NCBI RefSeq assembly: GCF_007993795.1
Contig: NZ_CP042476.1
Span: forward strand, 1,240,001-1,304,000
Source of the DNA: Antarcticibacterium arcticum
Lineage (GTDB): Bacteria; Bacteroidota; Bacteroidia; Flavobacteriales; Flavobacteriaceae
Length of the DNA: 64,000 nt
Reading direction: 5' to 3'
Shown: positions 9,016-16,572 of the stretch, piece after piece
How the letters are laid out: every line of letters begins with the position of its first letter
How positions within the stretch are numbered: the stretch's first letter is position 1
Notes under the pieces: generated by a model
What the model was told of the DNA's origin: nothing
Databases searched by the model: none
The model's input: the letters and a program-made list of their open reading frames with translations, nothing else
Position numbers and translations under genes: made by a program

Positions 9016-9213
9016 TTAAATGTTGAATATGAAAGTATAGGAATATAAATTTCGCAATGCTTCTTCCTCTACCATCGTCTCAAAGCAGGTATAATTTTCT
9101 CTAACGTACTTGCGGATATCATCCCCAAATTTTCGTTCCACATCCTTTTTGGAATTCTCCAAAAGTCGGTTTTGGGCTTCTTCGCTCAAGTCTGAAAAAT
9201 TTAGATAGATCAT
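9016..9213 (-). CDS. Small hypothetical protein of the element (65 aa)
   Basis: This 65-residue acidic, helical protein (LSEEAQNRLLENSKKDVERKF near the N-terminus) has no signal peptide and no membrane segment. I do not recognise a named family, although short proteins with the same opening (MIYLNF..LSEEAQ) are familiar next to radC-like genes on Bacteroidota conjugative elements. It begins 11 bases after the stop of the radC-like gene, on the same strand, and is followed by a terminator, so it is probably the last gene of that transcript. No function can be given. Confidence 0.6.
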   Translation of the reverse strand: MIYLNFSDLSEEAQNRLLENSKKDVERKFGDDIRKYVRENYTCFETMVEEEALRNLYSYTFIFNI

Positions 9214-9224
9214 AAGCTTATCAT

Positions 9225-9674
9225 TTAAAGGATTCCTTCATCTGCAAAACTGAAATAATTTCCATCAGGTGTCAGGATCAAATGATCCAATACCTTAATA
9301 TCAAATAATTCCCCTGCCTTTTTAATTTTTTGGGTCAGGCGTTTATCGGGTTCACTCGGTGTCAAGGTTCCGCTCGGATGGTTGTGGACCAAAATAACTG
9401 CCGTTGTCAAGCTCTTTAACAGTACGGCAAATAAGATGCGGACATCCACTAAAGTTCCTGTTATTCCTCCGTTAGAGGTTTCATATATTCCTTTTACCTT
9501 ATTGGCATTGTTGAGCAGTATTATTTTAAAAGTCTCGTGCAGTTCAATAGTATCTTTGTTCCATTGACTGTAGGCTAAATCTGCAGCACTTTGGGAACAG
9601 GTTATCTTGGGAAGCAAATTTGCTTTTAAACTTCCACTATAACTTATCACGATTTCATTAACTTGTGCATTCAT
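9225..9674 (-). CDS. radC: RadC-like JAB/MPN domain protein
   Basis: This 149-residue protein consists of the RadC C-terminal JAB domain only, without the helix-hairpin-helix part of chromosomal RadC. The JAMM metal site is visible: Glu47, HNHPSG (His97 and His99) and Asp110 in TPSEPD. Such short RadC-like proteins are standard passengers of Bacteroidota conjugative elements. Their biochemical role is unsettled; the family name implies DNA repair, but a metalloprotease-type fold is what the motif shows. It is transcribed with the 65-residue gene downstream and lies behind ssb, though a hairpin separates it from ssb. Confidence 0.88.
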   Translation of the reverse strand: MNAQVNEIVISYSGSLKANLLPKITCSQSAADLAYSQWNKDTIELHETFKIILLNNANKVKGIYETSNGGITGTLVDVRILFAVLLKSLTTAVILVHNHPSGTLTPSEPDKRLTQKIKKAGELFDIKVLDHLILTPDGNYFSFADEGIL

Positions 9675-9703
9675 TTTGATTTCTTTTTAGGAGTTAATAA
9701 TGA

Positions 9704-9739
9704 AAAGAGGGCGCGACTTTCGAGAGGAACGCCCTCTTT
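9704..9739 (-). terminator. Terminator between ssb and the radC-like gene
   Basis: A perfect 10-base stem AAAGAGGGCG (9704-9713) pairs with CGCCCTCTTT (9730-9739). Transcription of ssb runs leftwards into it. It may end or attenuate the ssb transcript before the radC-like gene. Confidence 0.6.
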
Positions 9740-9747
9740 GTTTTAAT

Positions 9748-10104
9748 TTACTCGGCTGAAGTATTGCCGTTTTTTACTCCCAACAAAAGGATTTCGTTGG
9801 CTTCCACTTCGGTCACATAGCGTTTTACGCCCTCGTTGTCCTCGTAACTACGGGATTTCAATTTTCCGCTAACTCCAATTTCCTTACCCTTTCCTGCATA
9901 CTTCTCAATGATTTCAGCGGTCTTGCCCCAGGCTACTATAGAATGCCATTCGGTGTTTTGCACTTTTTCGCCCTTGTCGTTTTTGTAATACTCATTGGTT
10001 GCAAGTGAAAAACGGGCTACTTTTTTACCGTTTTCAAGGTTGGTAATGCTTGGTTCCTGACCAACGTTTCCAATTAGCTGTACGTGATTTTTAATAGTAC
10101 TCAT
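9748..10104 (-). CDS. ssb: Single-stranded DNA-binding protein of the element
   Basis: This 118-residue protein is a single OB-fold SSB with the usual sequence marks: the N-terminal VQLIGNVGQEP, then FSLATNEYY and the core EWHSIVAWGKTAEIIEKYAGKG. The tail is short (GVKNGNTSAE) and lacks the acidic DDxxF tip that chromosomal SSBs use to recruit partner proteins. This is common for plasmid- and element-borne SSBs. It would coat transferred single strands after conjugation. Its upstream region is the long non-coding, repeat-rich stretch at 10105-10990. Confidence 0.93.
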   Translation of the reverse strand: MSTIKNHVQLIGNVGQEPSITNLENGKKVARFSLATNEYYKNDKGEKVQNTEWHSIVAWGKTAEIIEKYAGKGKEIGVSGKLKSRSYEDNEGVKRYVTEVEANEILLLGVKNGNTSAE

Positions 10105-10220
10105 AATAAAAGAATTAAAGGTTAATTAATAGACTACCTGAACCTTTCAGGCAGTTTTCGTTTATATTTTTTTGAAGCGATTTACTTATTGTATCTTGAG
10201 CGTTTTCCTTTTTTTGTTTT

Positions 10221-10503
10221 TTTGGCCCCGCTTCCTTTTTGATGTTTTTGTGCGATTTCATAATGTTCATTTTAGATTTACTTCCCGTAGTGCCGTCACG
10301 TTACCTTTTTTTGTTGCTGATACATTTTCAATATTTGGAATTGATAAGGACTTATAAAAGGGAGTGTGCGACCGGTTATGCAGTCTGTTCAACTTCCAAA
10401 TGTTGGTATTTTGCTGTCAAAAAAAGGGAAGGGACAGTGACGGCGCGGAAGTGGGTCTAAAGTCTTTAAGTGAATTACAAAAACATTGGAAGCGGGGCCA
10501 AAA
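10221..10503. repeat. Large imperfect inverted repeat (about 280 bases)
   Basis: The outer arms TTTTGGCCCCGCTTCC (10221-10236) and its exact complement at 10488-10503 form a 16-base perfect pair. Further blocks pair in the same order going inwards: ATGTTTTTGT, GCCGTCAC near 10290, the run of seven T, and ATTTGGAA near 10330. The centre lies near 10360. The register is kept with small gaps, so the arms look like one ancient inverted duplication or a long structured RNA. Confidence 0.7.
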
Positions 10504-10537
10504 GAAAGGATGGAAATCCGATTAAGCGGACTCCATT

Positions 10538-10912
10538 CCCGATTTTGGATTGAGAATGGAGCGTTCCGTTCCAGCGCAGTGGAATGGGTTAGCGGAATGG
10601 AAAGGAAAAATCGGGAATGGTGTCCAAGACCTTTGTAGGAAAGCTCTTTGCTCGGAATGCAGCTTTTCGCAAAATGGAGTGGCAATGTGCTGACCGCTTA
10701 TGAAAAGGGGTTGTCCTTTTTAAGTAGGATGTAAAGCGGACTTGACTTCAAAGATGTAGATGGGAATGGAGCATTCCTGCGTATTTCAGCAGGGGTACCG
10801 CAATGGAAATCGGAAGCTTTGGAGTTGGGTCCAAGACCTTTTTAATGAAGCGCTTTTCCCGGAATGGAGCTTTTTCTGCGGAATGCAGGGGAATGGGCTG
10901 AGTGGGATTATA
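10538..10912. repeat. Two degenerate direct repeats with GGAATGG words
   Basis: Copy 1 (about 10553-10700) and copy 2 (about 10762-10912) share in the same order GAATGGAGC-TTCC, GTCCAAGACCTTT, a GCTCTTT or GCGCTTTTC block, CGGAATG-AGCTTTT and a closing AATGGGCTGAGTG-like phrase. The spacing between matching GTCCAAGACC words is 207 bases. A partial third copy starts near 10451. A similar closing phrase recurs at 12128-12150. Confidence 0.6.
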
Positions 10913-10990
10913 GTTCAAACCTTTCTAGTATATCCTATTTTTGAAAATAAAAAATTCCAGTTTAAGGTACTGGATGAACCTTTTATGACA

Positions 10991-11827
10991 TTAAGCCATT
11001 TCATAGACAGCATTGAACAGTTTTTTGTCCAAGCGTTCTTGTTGTGAAAAGCTTTTCTTCAATGTATTGTGAAGCATTTGATTAAAAGCATTATAGCCTA
11101 TCCATAAATTGGGTGCTTCATTAAGCAGCAGAGCTTCATTATCCAGAATTTCAAGGACTTCACGGGATTTCTTTGAAGGATCATTGTTCTTGTCGCTACA
11201 TTCAAACCGGAACAATTTCGATCTGTCCAAGATTGCTTTCACAAATTCTTTAGTGTCAATGATTTTGAATTCCTTCATTCTATCGAACTTCCTGGTAATG
11301 GTGTAAAATTCATTGTCCAGGAACTTATCGAACAAATTGTTCAACCTTGGCATTATCAGGTCGGTATTGTTCTTACTGTGCTTGATAGCAAACTCAATTT
11401 CCGATTGTGAAACGTGAAGGCCATTGGAGCATACTTCCCGGTAAAAGCCAAAATGCCCAGATGTTTTTTCGCTCCCATCATAGGAATTCTTGAACCGTAG
11501 CATTGGCAGTATCAGGTCTTTTTCATTCTTGACCGAGAATTGGCTATTGTCATCGATGATAAAGTCGGTTATAAATGACCTATCATTCCTGTTGATTGTC
11601 CGTTTCTGATAGTTCAGTCCAGCACCGGTCAACATTTCTTCGGCTTTCTTGAAGAAAAGTTCATTGGGTACGTGGCCGTAGCTGTTGGACACCACGTTGA
11701 CAATTTTGCCATTTGAGATAACGGCATTTTCAAGTCCCCTTCGGGATTCCATTTGTGTCAGGCTTCTCAAAGACTTCATTTCTGATGGAACGAAGATTTG
11801 ATCCTGCTGTAAATTTGATAAATACAT
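10991..11827 (-). CDS. DUF932 domain protein
   Basis: This 278-residue protein matches the DUF932 family found on plasmids, phages and conjugative elements. The segment SGHFGFYREVCSNGLHVSQSEIEFAIKHS (residues about 123-151) resembles the family core FGxxVxCSNGL followed by a histidine-containing helix. No signal peptide or membrane segment is seen. The molecular function of DUF932 proteins is not established; they are often placed with SSB and RadC-like genes, as here. It stands alone between two repeat-containing non-coding gaps. Confidence 0.8.
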   Translation of the reverse strand: MYLSNLQQDQIFVPSEMKSLRSLTQMESRRGLENAVISNGKIVNVVSNSYGHVPNELFFKKAEEMLTGAGLNYQKRTINRNDRSFITDFIIDDNSQFSVKNEKDLILPMLRFKNSYDGSEKTSGHFGFYREVCSNGLHVSQSEIEFAIKHSKNNTDLIMPRLNNLFDKFLDNEFYTITRKFDRMKEFKIIDTKEFVKAILDRSKLFRFECSDKNNDPSKKSREVLEILDNEALLLNEAPNLWIGYNAFNQMLHNTLKKSFSQQERLDKKLFNAVYEMA

Positions 11828-12238
11828 AACATTTGATTTTAGTTAAACAATAAATATTTAAGCTAGAACCAAACGGAAGATAAAATCTCGGCTCAAAAGG
11901 AAACGGAATAAATAGCGAGTGCAGTAGCGGCTTTATGCCGTAGTCTTTTGATGGGAATATTTTACGAGTTTAACTTTGCGCCGATATTGATTGAATACTT
12001 ATCTATGTCTCTTTTTCAATTTGAAAAGAAAACCTACTCTTGAGGAGTAGGCTTTCACGAAATGGAATAGGAATGCCCACTGGTTTAGAACTTAAAATAT
12101 TTTTAAACCGGGCCAGTGGAATGGAGTGGGAATGGGCTGAGTGGAATTATGAAATGAAATTGTCTTCATTCTTGGAATTTCTGCTATTCGAAAAGAAAAA
12201 AGTAAGTTCGCAAATGTAAATTTCGGACTTCCTCAAAA
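11828..12238. other. Non-coding gap with repeat copy and hairpin
   Basis: No gene is seen. The gap holds a hairpin CCTACTC-TTGAG-GAGTAGG (12033-12051), which on the minus strand is followed by a T-rich run and could end integrase transcription. It also holds a block of GGAATGG words (12063-12150) that repeats the phrase GGAATGGGCTGAGTGG from 10890-10905. The rest is featureless to me. Confidence 0.5.
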
Positions 12239-13576
12239 CTAAAAATTAATGACACTATCCAACGCATCATCAGCATCTCGATGAATGAAGTTAGCCTGAT
12301 AGTTTAAAGTAGTTTTCAAATTACTATGTCGATAGAGCTTTTGCAGCATTAAGGGGTGTATTTTATCACCTGCAATATTCCCAAAGCTGTGTCTTGCAAT
12401 GTGATTGGATAAATTTTTTTCTATACCACATTCCTCTGCAATTCGTTTTAGATATTTATTGAGAAGCTTGGTAGCATTTTTTGTTTTAATATAAATTTTT
12501 TCAGCATCTTTAGGATGGACTTTTTTCAGAAAAGGAAATACATGTCCATTATAATGTGTCTTGTCATTTCTATAATAACTTAATATTTTCTCAGCTTTAT
12601 GGGGGATTTTCAGGCTCAATGGTTTTTCGTTCTTATTCATTACATAATAAAGACGATTATCTTTAAAATCAGACCATTTCAGTTTAACCACATCGGAAAT
12701 ACGTATGCCTGCAAAATAGAAGGCGAAAAGCCAGACATTATGTGTATGCCAAATTGAAGCACCTTCTTCCAATTTTAGAGCTTCAATTTTTTCAACCTCT
12801 TCTATAGTCAGACCAATTTTGTTACCAGAACCAATTCGAATTTTCTCTTTTTCCCCTGCAAAAGGATAATATTTTTGATCAATAATACCTTCTTTTATTG
12901 CTAAATTAAAAAGTGTTCTAATAAAAATAAGCTGATTTGTAACAGTTCTTGTTTTTTGATTTAGGTAAGAAAGACAAAAAGTTTTATACTTATTTAGAAA
13001 TGCCTCATCAATATCCTGAAATCGTAAAGCTGTACTTTTTTGGAAATAATTCACTCCATCCATCCACACATATTCGGATTTTTTAGCCCTACTTATACGC
13101 TCTGTACGCCTTTCTTTGATCTCCTTAATAACTGTAGCTTTGTTCTTAGTTTTTTTTAGGTTTAAAAATTCTTCTAAATTATAGAGGATTGACAATTCGG
13201 ATTTAGCTACAGAGAATGTCCCCCTTTCATATTTTTCCTTTATGCGTTCAGCTGCTAATGCAAAAAAAGATTTTAATCCATCAGGACCTTTTAATTTTTC
13301 TTTGGCTTGTTTGGGAGTAATACGAACTTTGGAATCAAAATAAATATCATTAATCTCGGTCAACTTTTTCATCAAAAAATTGTTCAACTTTCTAGAATTG
13401 GGATGAGTCCTCTTAACTTTCCCGGCAATATTATCCCAATCCTTTTCGAACACATACTGTCCAAGCCAATGATAATTTGTTTTATAATTCTCACTAATCC
13501 TCAATGCAAGGGGAATTGTACCATCCTTTCTTATCATATTCTTTCGTAAAACAATCTTTACATTAGCCATAACCAT
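12239..13576 (-). CDS. Tyrosine recombinase / integrase of the element
   Basis: This 445-residue integrase has the usual Bacteroidota layout: an N-terminal arm-binding domain (about 1-100), a SAM-like core-binding domain (about 100-235) and a catalytic domain. Active-site residues are visible: Arg292 in AGIRIS, His392 and Arg395 in HIARHSFG, His417 in YRHSNLKTT and Tyr426 in LNYQ. The sequence starts MVMANVKIVL; the second Met (13570) is an equally good start. The gene sits 169 bases from the tRNA-Met fragment, with its 5' end towards it. It should catalyse recombination between the tRNA 3' end and the circular element. Confidence 0.93.
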   Translation of the reverse strand: MVMANVKIVLRKNMIRKDGTIPLALRISENYKTNYHWLGQYVFEKDWDNIAGKVKRTHPNSRKLNNFLMKKLTEINDIYFDSKVRITPKQAKEKLKGPDGLKSFFALAAERIKEKYERGTFSVAKSELSILYNLEEFLNLKKTKNKATVIKEIKERRTERISRAKKSEYVWMDGVNYFQKSTALRFQDIDEAFLNKYKTFCLSYLNQKTRTVTNQLIFIRTLFNLAIKEGIIDQKYYPFAGEKEKIRIGSGNKIGLTIEEVEKIEALKLEEGASIWHTHNVWLFAFYFAGIRISDVVKLKWSDFKDNRLYYVMNKNEKPLSLKIPHKAEKILSYYRNDKTHYNGHVFPFLKKVHPKDAEKIYIKTKNATKLLNKYLKRIAEECGIEKNLSNHIARHSFGNIAGDKIHPLMLQKLYRHSNLKTTLNYQANFIHRDADDALDSVINF

Positions 13577-13745
13577 TTAATTTAAAATTAAGTAAAGATA
13601 ATAGAATGTTTTAATAGTTAGTACAGAATAAGTACAGAATAATTTGATTTTAACGCGTTACATTTAAAATCGAGTATTATATAAATCCCTGCAAATCATT
13701 CGTTTTATGGAGTTTTAGTTGAAATTGTATAGGTAAAACACCAGG

Positions 13746-13787
13746 TTCATAACCCGGAGGTCACGAGTTCAAATCTCGTTCTCGCTA
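13746..13787 (+). repeat. Attachment site: 3' half of tRNA-Met(CAT)
   Basis: From the anticodon loop onward this is a tRNA: loop TTCATAA with anticodon CAT (13748-13750), anticodon 3' strand CCCGG, variable AGGTC, T-arm ACGAG-TTCAAAT-CTCGT (13763-13779), acceptor 3' strand TCTCGCT and discriminator A (13787). No D-arm or 5' acceptor strand precedes it, and the anticodon 5' strand CCAGG mispairs at one position. It is therefore a tRNA fragment left by integration, marking the right end of the element, not a functional tRNA. The intact gene should lie left of the window. Confidence 0.85.
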
Positions 13788-13797
13788 CATTTTAGAT

Positions 13798-13827
13798 AAA
13801 AAGCCGGGAAAATTTTCCCGGCTTTTT
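13798..13827 (+). terminator. Strong terminator after the tRNA fragment
   Basis: AAAAAGCCGGGAAAA (13798-13812) is followed at once by its exact complement (13813-13827) ending in a T run. It would have been the terminator of the original tRNA-Met gene and now flanks the attachment site. It also insulates the element from the chromosomal genes that follow, in both directions. Confidence 0.8.
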
Positions 13828-13870
13828 CAATTGAAACAATATCTTCCTGTTTTATCTTGGAAGTAAATCC

Positions 13871-14716
13871 CTACTTATCTTTCTGGTGAATACTCAAAAC
13901 AGGAACTTCCATATGATTGATAAGGGTCTCTGTGAGACTGGGGATAAAGAACTGAGCCAGGCCCGATTTTGAACCAGTGGCTATAGAAAAGATATCTATC
14001 TCTTCCTTCTCCATAAAATATTTTATACCCCTTATCTCGTTATTGGCATTAATTATATTTGTCCGGCATAAATCTTTCTGCTCTCCTTCGCAAAATTGGC
14101 TGAAAAGCATATCAGTTTCCTGCGTTTCTTTAAAATTATAAGGTGTATTAACATATAAAAGATCCAATGGCGCTGACAGAAGTGCCGATAATCCTAACAC
14201 CTTTTTAAATGCATTTTTTTGTTTTTCACCAAAAGTTGAGGCAAATACCATTTTACCAATTTCATCACGGCCAGGCGCATTTTTTACAATTAGAATGGGT
14301 TTTGAAACACTTCTTATGATTTTCTGGGTATTGGATCCAAGGGAAAAATCCATGATCCCTTTTGATCCATGAGAACCCATTACAATAAGGTCTATCTCAT
14401 CAAATTTTATATACTCTGCAATATTCTCTGCTCCAAGATTATAGACTAAAAGAGGGTGTGTAATAATGCCTTTATCTTCAAACCTTCGTGTAATGGAATT
14501 GAGTTTAATTTTGGCATCACTTATTTCTGCTCTGGTTTCGGGATATAACTTTTCCTTTTCAATTGAAATTACGTTCCAGTCTACAGGCGTGTTTACAACA
14601 TGAAGAATATTTACGGTGGCTTGAGTGATTCCCGCAATTTTTAGGGCATACCAGGTGGCATTTTCAGACACCTCTGAAAAATCTGTGAGCAATAATATTT
14701 TGGCAAGTTGTTGCAT
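13871..14716 (-). CDS. Tandem-domain universal stress protein
   Basis: This 281-residue protein is made of two UspA-type domains. The first (about 1-145) carries the ATP-binding signature in VMGSHGSKGIMDFSLGSN (Gly-rich loop at about 111-128). The second (about 150-281) lacks a clear copy of that loop and may be degenerate. It acts in the cytosol in stress survival in known members. It reads away from the regulator at 15407 and precedes no other gene before the element boundary. The neighbourhood of Crp/Fnr-type regulators suggests control by oxygen or energy state; this is inference. Confidence 0.9.
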   Translation of the reverse strand: MQQLAKILLLTDFSEVSENATWYALKIAGITQATVNILHVVNTPVDWNVISIEKEKLYPETRAEISDAKIKLNSITRRFEDKGIITHPLLVYNLGAENIAEYIKFDEIDLIVMGSHGSKGIMDFSLGSNTQKIIRSVSKPILIVKNAPGRDEIGKMVFASTFGEKQKNAFKKVLGLSALLSAPLDLLYVNTPYNFKETQETDMLFSQFCEGEQKDLCRTNIINANNEIRGIKYFMEKEEIDIFSIATGSKSGLAQFFIPSLTETLINHMEVPVLSIHQKDK

Positions 14717-14770
14717 GACTGGAAATATTTAGTTGAAGTATTTTTTAGGTATTTATATGGGTTTTAATTT

Positions 14771-15157
14771 TTAAAGAATAGATTTTAGCTTTGAGAGCAT
14801 TACCAGCTCCGATTTATTTTTGCCTGCAAAAGTGGAGGCAATCCCATCGGCAGTTTTCCATATCATTTGTTTGATCTCCGGCGTGAAAAGCTCCTCATTA
14901 TCGTTTTTAAAATCCTTGAACTCTTTGAAAACTGCGTAGGCCGAGGGTTGATTCAGGTCCATCCAGTCAAAGGTCATTTCAATTTGATCTGCCGCATTAT
15001 ATCCCCATTCCCCCGCGTTCACCAAATCATTTTTCCATTCATTTTCCAGGATGATCCTTAAGGTATTTCGTTCTTCATCCCTCACCCTTTTATCTGATGC
15101 TGCAATGGCGTAGAATAATTTTCCCAACTGTGAATAAAGGTCCTCGAGCGTATACAT
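14771..15157 (-). CDS. TerB-like protein (128 aa)
   Basis: This 128-residue, all-helical protein resembles the TerB/DjlA co-chaperone-type fold: a first helix YSQLGKLFYAIAASDKRVRDEERNTL with the conserved acidic residues, then two more helical blocks. No signal peptide or membrane helix is present. TerB-like proteins are linked to tellurite and other stress responses, but the biochemical role here is unknown. It is transcribed on the minus strand, 54 bases before the universal stress gene, so both are probably one operon. Its start faces the regulator at 15407 across a gap with two palindromes. Confidence 0.65.
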   Translation of the reverse strand: MYTLEDLYSQLGKLFYAIAASDKRVRDEERNTLRIILENEWKNDLVNAGEWGYNAADQIEMTFDWMDLNQPSAYAVFKEFKDFKNDNEELFTPEIKQMIWKTADGIASTFAGKNKSELVMLSKLKSIL

Positions 15158-15209
15158 CTCAACGATTTTAAGGTGTAGTTAAATTAAGTGTAAGATTGAA
15201 AAATTACAA

Positions 15210-15270
15210 TGATATTAATCAGGCTTTTTTATTAGATGAACAGGTAATAATTGTTACGGGAAACAATTAT
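15210..15270. promoter_or_regulatory. Two palindromes in the divergent gap before the receiver-Crp regulator
   Basis: TGATATTAATCA (15210-15221) is a perfect 12-base palindrome with the half-sites of an FNR-type box (TGAT-N4-ATCA). ATAATTGTT (15247-15255) pairs with AACAATTAT (15262-15270). Both lie between the TerB-like gene and the receiver-cNMP-HTH regulator and could be operators of that regulator or of the Crp/Fnr protein at 21808. Binding is inferred. Confidence 0.4.
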
Positions 15271-15406
15271 GTGAGAGAAATTGGTTATATTTAACTGGCA
15301 ATTAAAATGGGAAAATTTTACCCCAAACAAGCTTTCTCAACCCCTGAGATTTTTTCCCCCTCTACCCCTCTTGGTTTTATTACAAACACATACAAAGCTT
15401 ATACGT

Positions 15407-16453
15407 ATGGAAACCATATTATATATAGAGGACGATCCTGTATTAAGGGAGAACACGAGAGAGATGTTGGAATTTTCCAATTTCAAAGTACTCACCGCAA
15501 AAAACGGAAAAATTGGGGTGGACCTTGCACTTAAACATTCTCCAGATATTATTCTTTGTGATATTATAATGCCTGTTTGGGATGGTTATAAGGTTTTCCA
15601 GGTTTTAAAAGAAAACCGATTAACCTACCGCATCCCATTTATTTTTGTTTCCGCCAAAGTAGATAAAGAAGATATAAGAAGTGGTATGAACCTGGGTGCA
15701 GATGATTACCTTACAAAACCATTTGAAGAAGAGGAGCTTATAAGCACCATTCAAAGCCGGCTGGAGAAGTATTCGAAACTTCAGGAAAATTACTCTTTCC
15801 CTTTAAAAAATTCAGCAATAGCACCCGTAAACAATCTTAGCGACCTTAAGGATTATATTGAATTAAATGGGGAATACTACGACTTCAAAAGAAAAAGTAT
15901 AATTTACCGCGAAGATGAAAATGCCAATTATATTTATTTGCTGGAAGATGGTATAGTGAAGAATTACAAAATGGATGAGTATGGGAAGGAATTGATCACC
16001 GGTCTCTATAAAAAAGGAGACCTCCTGGGATTTTATTCTTTTGGTTCATCTTCTTTGTACGCCGAAACATCTACCGCTCTCGAAGATGGTATGGCTTACA
16101 GGATACTTAGCCTGGAATTTCGGAAACTCCTAAAACTTAATCCGGGATTAACCCTCGAACTGGCAGATCTTTTTTCTGAAAATCTTACCAATTTAAGAAA
16201 GCATCTATTGGATACAGCCTATGGTTCAGTACTTAAAAAAACTACCTATACAATTCTTCAGTTTGCCGAAAATATACAGGAGACCCCGGAGGATTCAATA
16301 AAGATCTCCAGGAGCGACCTCGCAAGCGTTGCCGGAATTTCTACAGAAAGTTTAATAAGAAGCCTTTCACAGTTAAAAAAAGATAATTTAATAGATATCG
16401 AAGGACGCAATATAAAGATCCTGGATCTTAAAAAACTTCATACCATTCGGTAA
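15407..16453 (+). CDS. Response regulator fused to a Crp/Fnr-type regulator
   Basis: This 348-residue protein joins a receiver domain (about 1-120; acidic pocket Asp9/Asp10, phospho-acceptor Asp52, Lys104 in LTKPF) to a cNMP-binding-type barrel (about 150-260) and a Crp-type helix-turn-helix at the end (ISRSDLASVAGISTESLIRSLSQL). I chose the ATG at 15407 because the receiver fold begins METILYIEDD there; the longer in-frame upstream extension is Pro- and Leu-rich and unlike a domain. No histidine kinase lies in the window, so its signal is unknown. It heads a rightward gene series (helical protein, phosphoribosyltransferase, SDR). Confidence 0.88.
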   Translation: METILYIEDDPVLRENTREMLEFSNFKVLTAKNGKIGVDLALKHSPDIILCDIIMPVWDGYKVFQVLKENRLTYRIPFIFVSAKVDKEDIRSGMNLGADDYLTKPFEEEELISTIQSRLEKYSKLQENYSFPLKNSAIAPVNNLSDLKDYIELNGEYYDFKRKSIIYREDENANYIYLLEDGIVKNYKMDEYGKELITGLYKKGDLLGFYSFGSSSLYAETSTALEDGMAYRILSLEFRKLLKLNPGLTLELADLFSENLTNLRKHLLDTAYGSVLKKTTYTILQFAENIQETPEDSIKISRSDLASVAGISTESLIRSLSQLKKDNLIDIEGRNIKILDLKKLHTIR

Positions 16454-16572
16454 AGATCACATCCCCAATAAGCCTTTATCCTATCCCACATTTAATGAAT
16501 TTTCCGGGTTGCTCTATCGCGGCATCCCGCCCAGGTCCAAAACAAATTTTATTATATATAATCACTAATATC

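Larger units (their letters stand above)
10105..10990. other. Repeat-rich non-coding region between ssb and the DUF932 gene
   Basis: No convincing gene is seen in these 886 bases; the short open frames lack family features. The left half is a large imperfect palindrome (10221-10503). The right half holds degenerate direct repeats built on GGAATGG/GGAATGCA words and the phrase GTCCAAGACCTTT at 10622 and 10829, with a weaker copy at 10456. A related block recurs at 12063-12150 before the integrase. Possible roles are a replication or transfer site, a structured RNA, or debris of old insertions; none is shown. Confidence 0.6.
1..13787. mobile_element. Right part of an integrative conjugative element (Bacteroidota tra/mob type)
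   Basis: This segment holds conjugation genes (traM, traN), a coupling protein, a relaxase with its accessory protein, a RadC-like protein, SSB, a DUF932 protein and a tyrosine recombinase. It ends at 13787 in a 3' half of tRNA-Met. Housekeeping-type genes begin right after the following terminator. The left end, with most tra genes and presumably the intact tRNA-Met, lies before the window. The backbone order is that of Bacteroidota conjugative transposons. An AAA ATPase plus protease pair sits between the tra and mob blocks as probable cargo. The boundary at the tRNA fragment is seen in the sequence; mobility is inferred. Confidence 0.9.

Noticed and set aside
10172..10685. Short open frames in the repeat-rich gap beside ssb (61, 73, 98 residues)
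   Set aside because: They have no family features and run through repeat and palindrome sequence; they are likely chance frames.
13700..13787. A complete tRNA-Met gene at the element boundary
   Set aside because: Only the 3' half is tRNA-like. No D-arm or 5' acceptor strand precedes it, and the anticodon stem has a mismatch.
15281..15406. Upstream start of the receiver-Crp regulator at 15281
   Set aside because: The added 42 residues are Pro/Leu-rich and not part of the receiver fold; the fold begins at METILYIEDD (15407).
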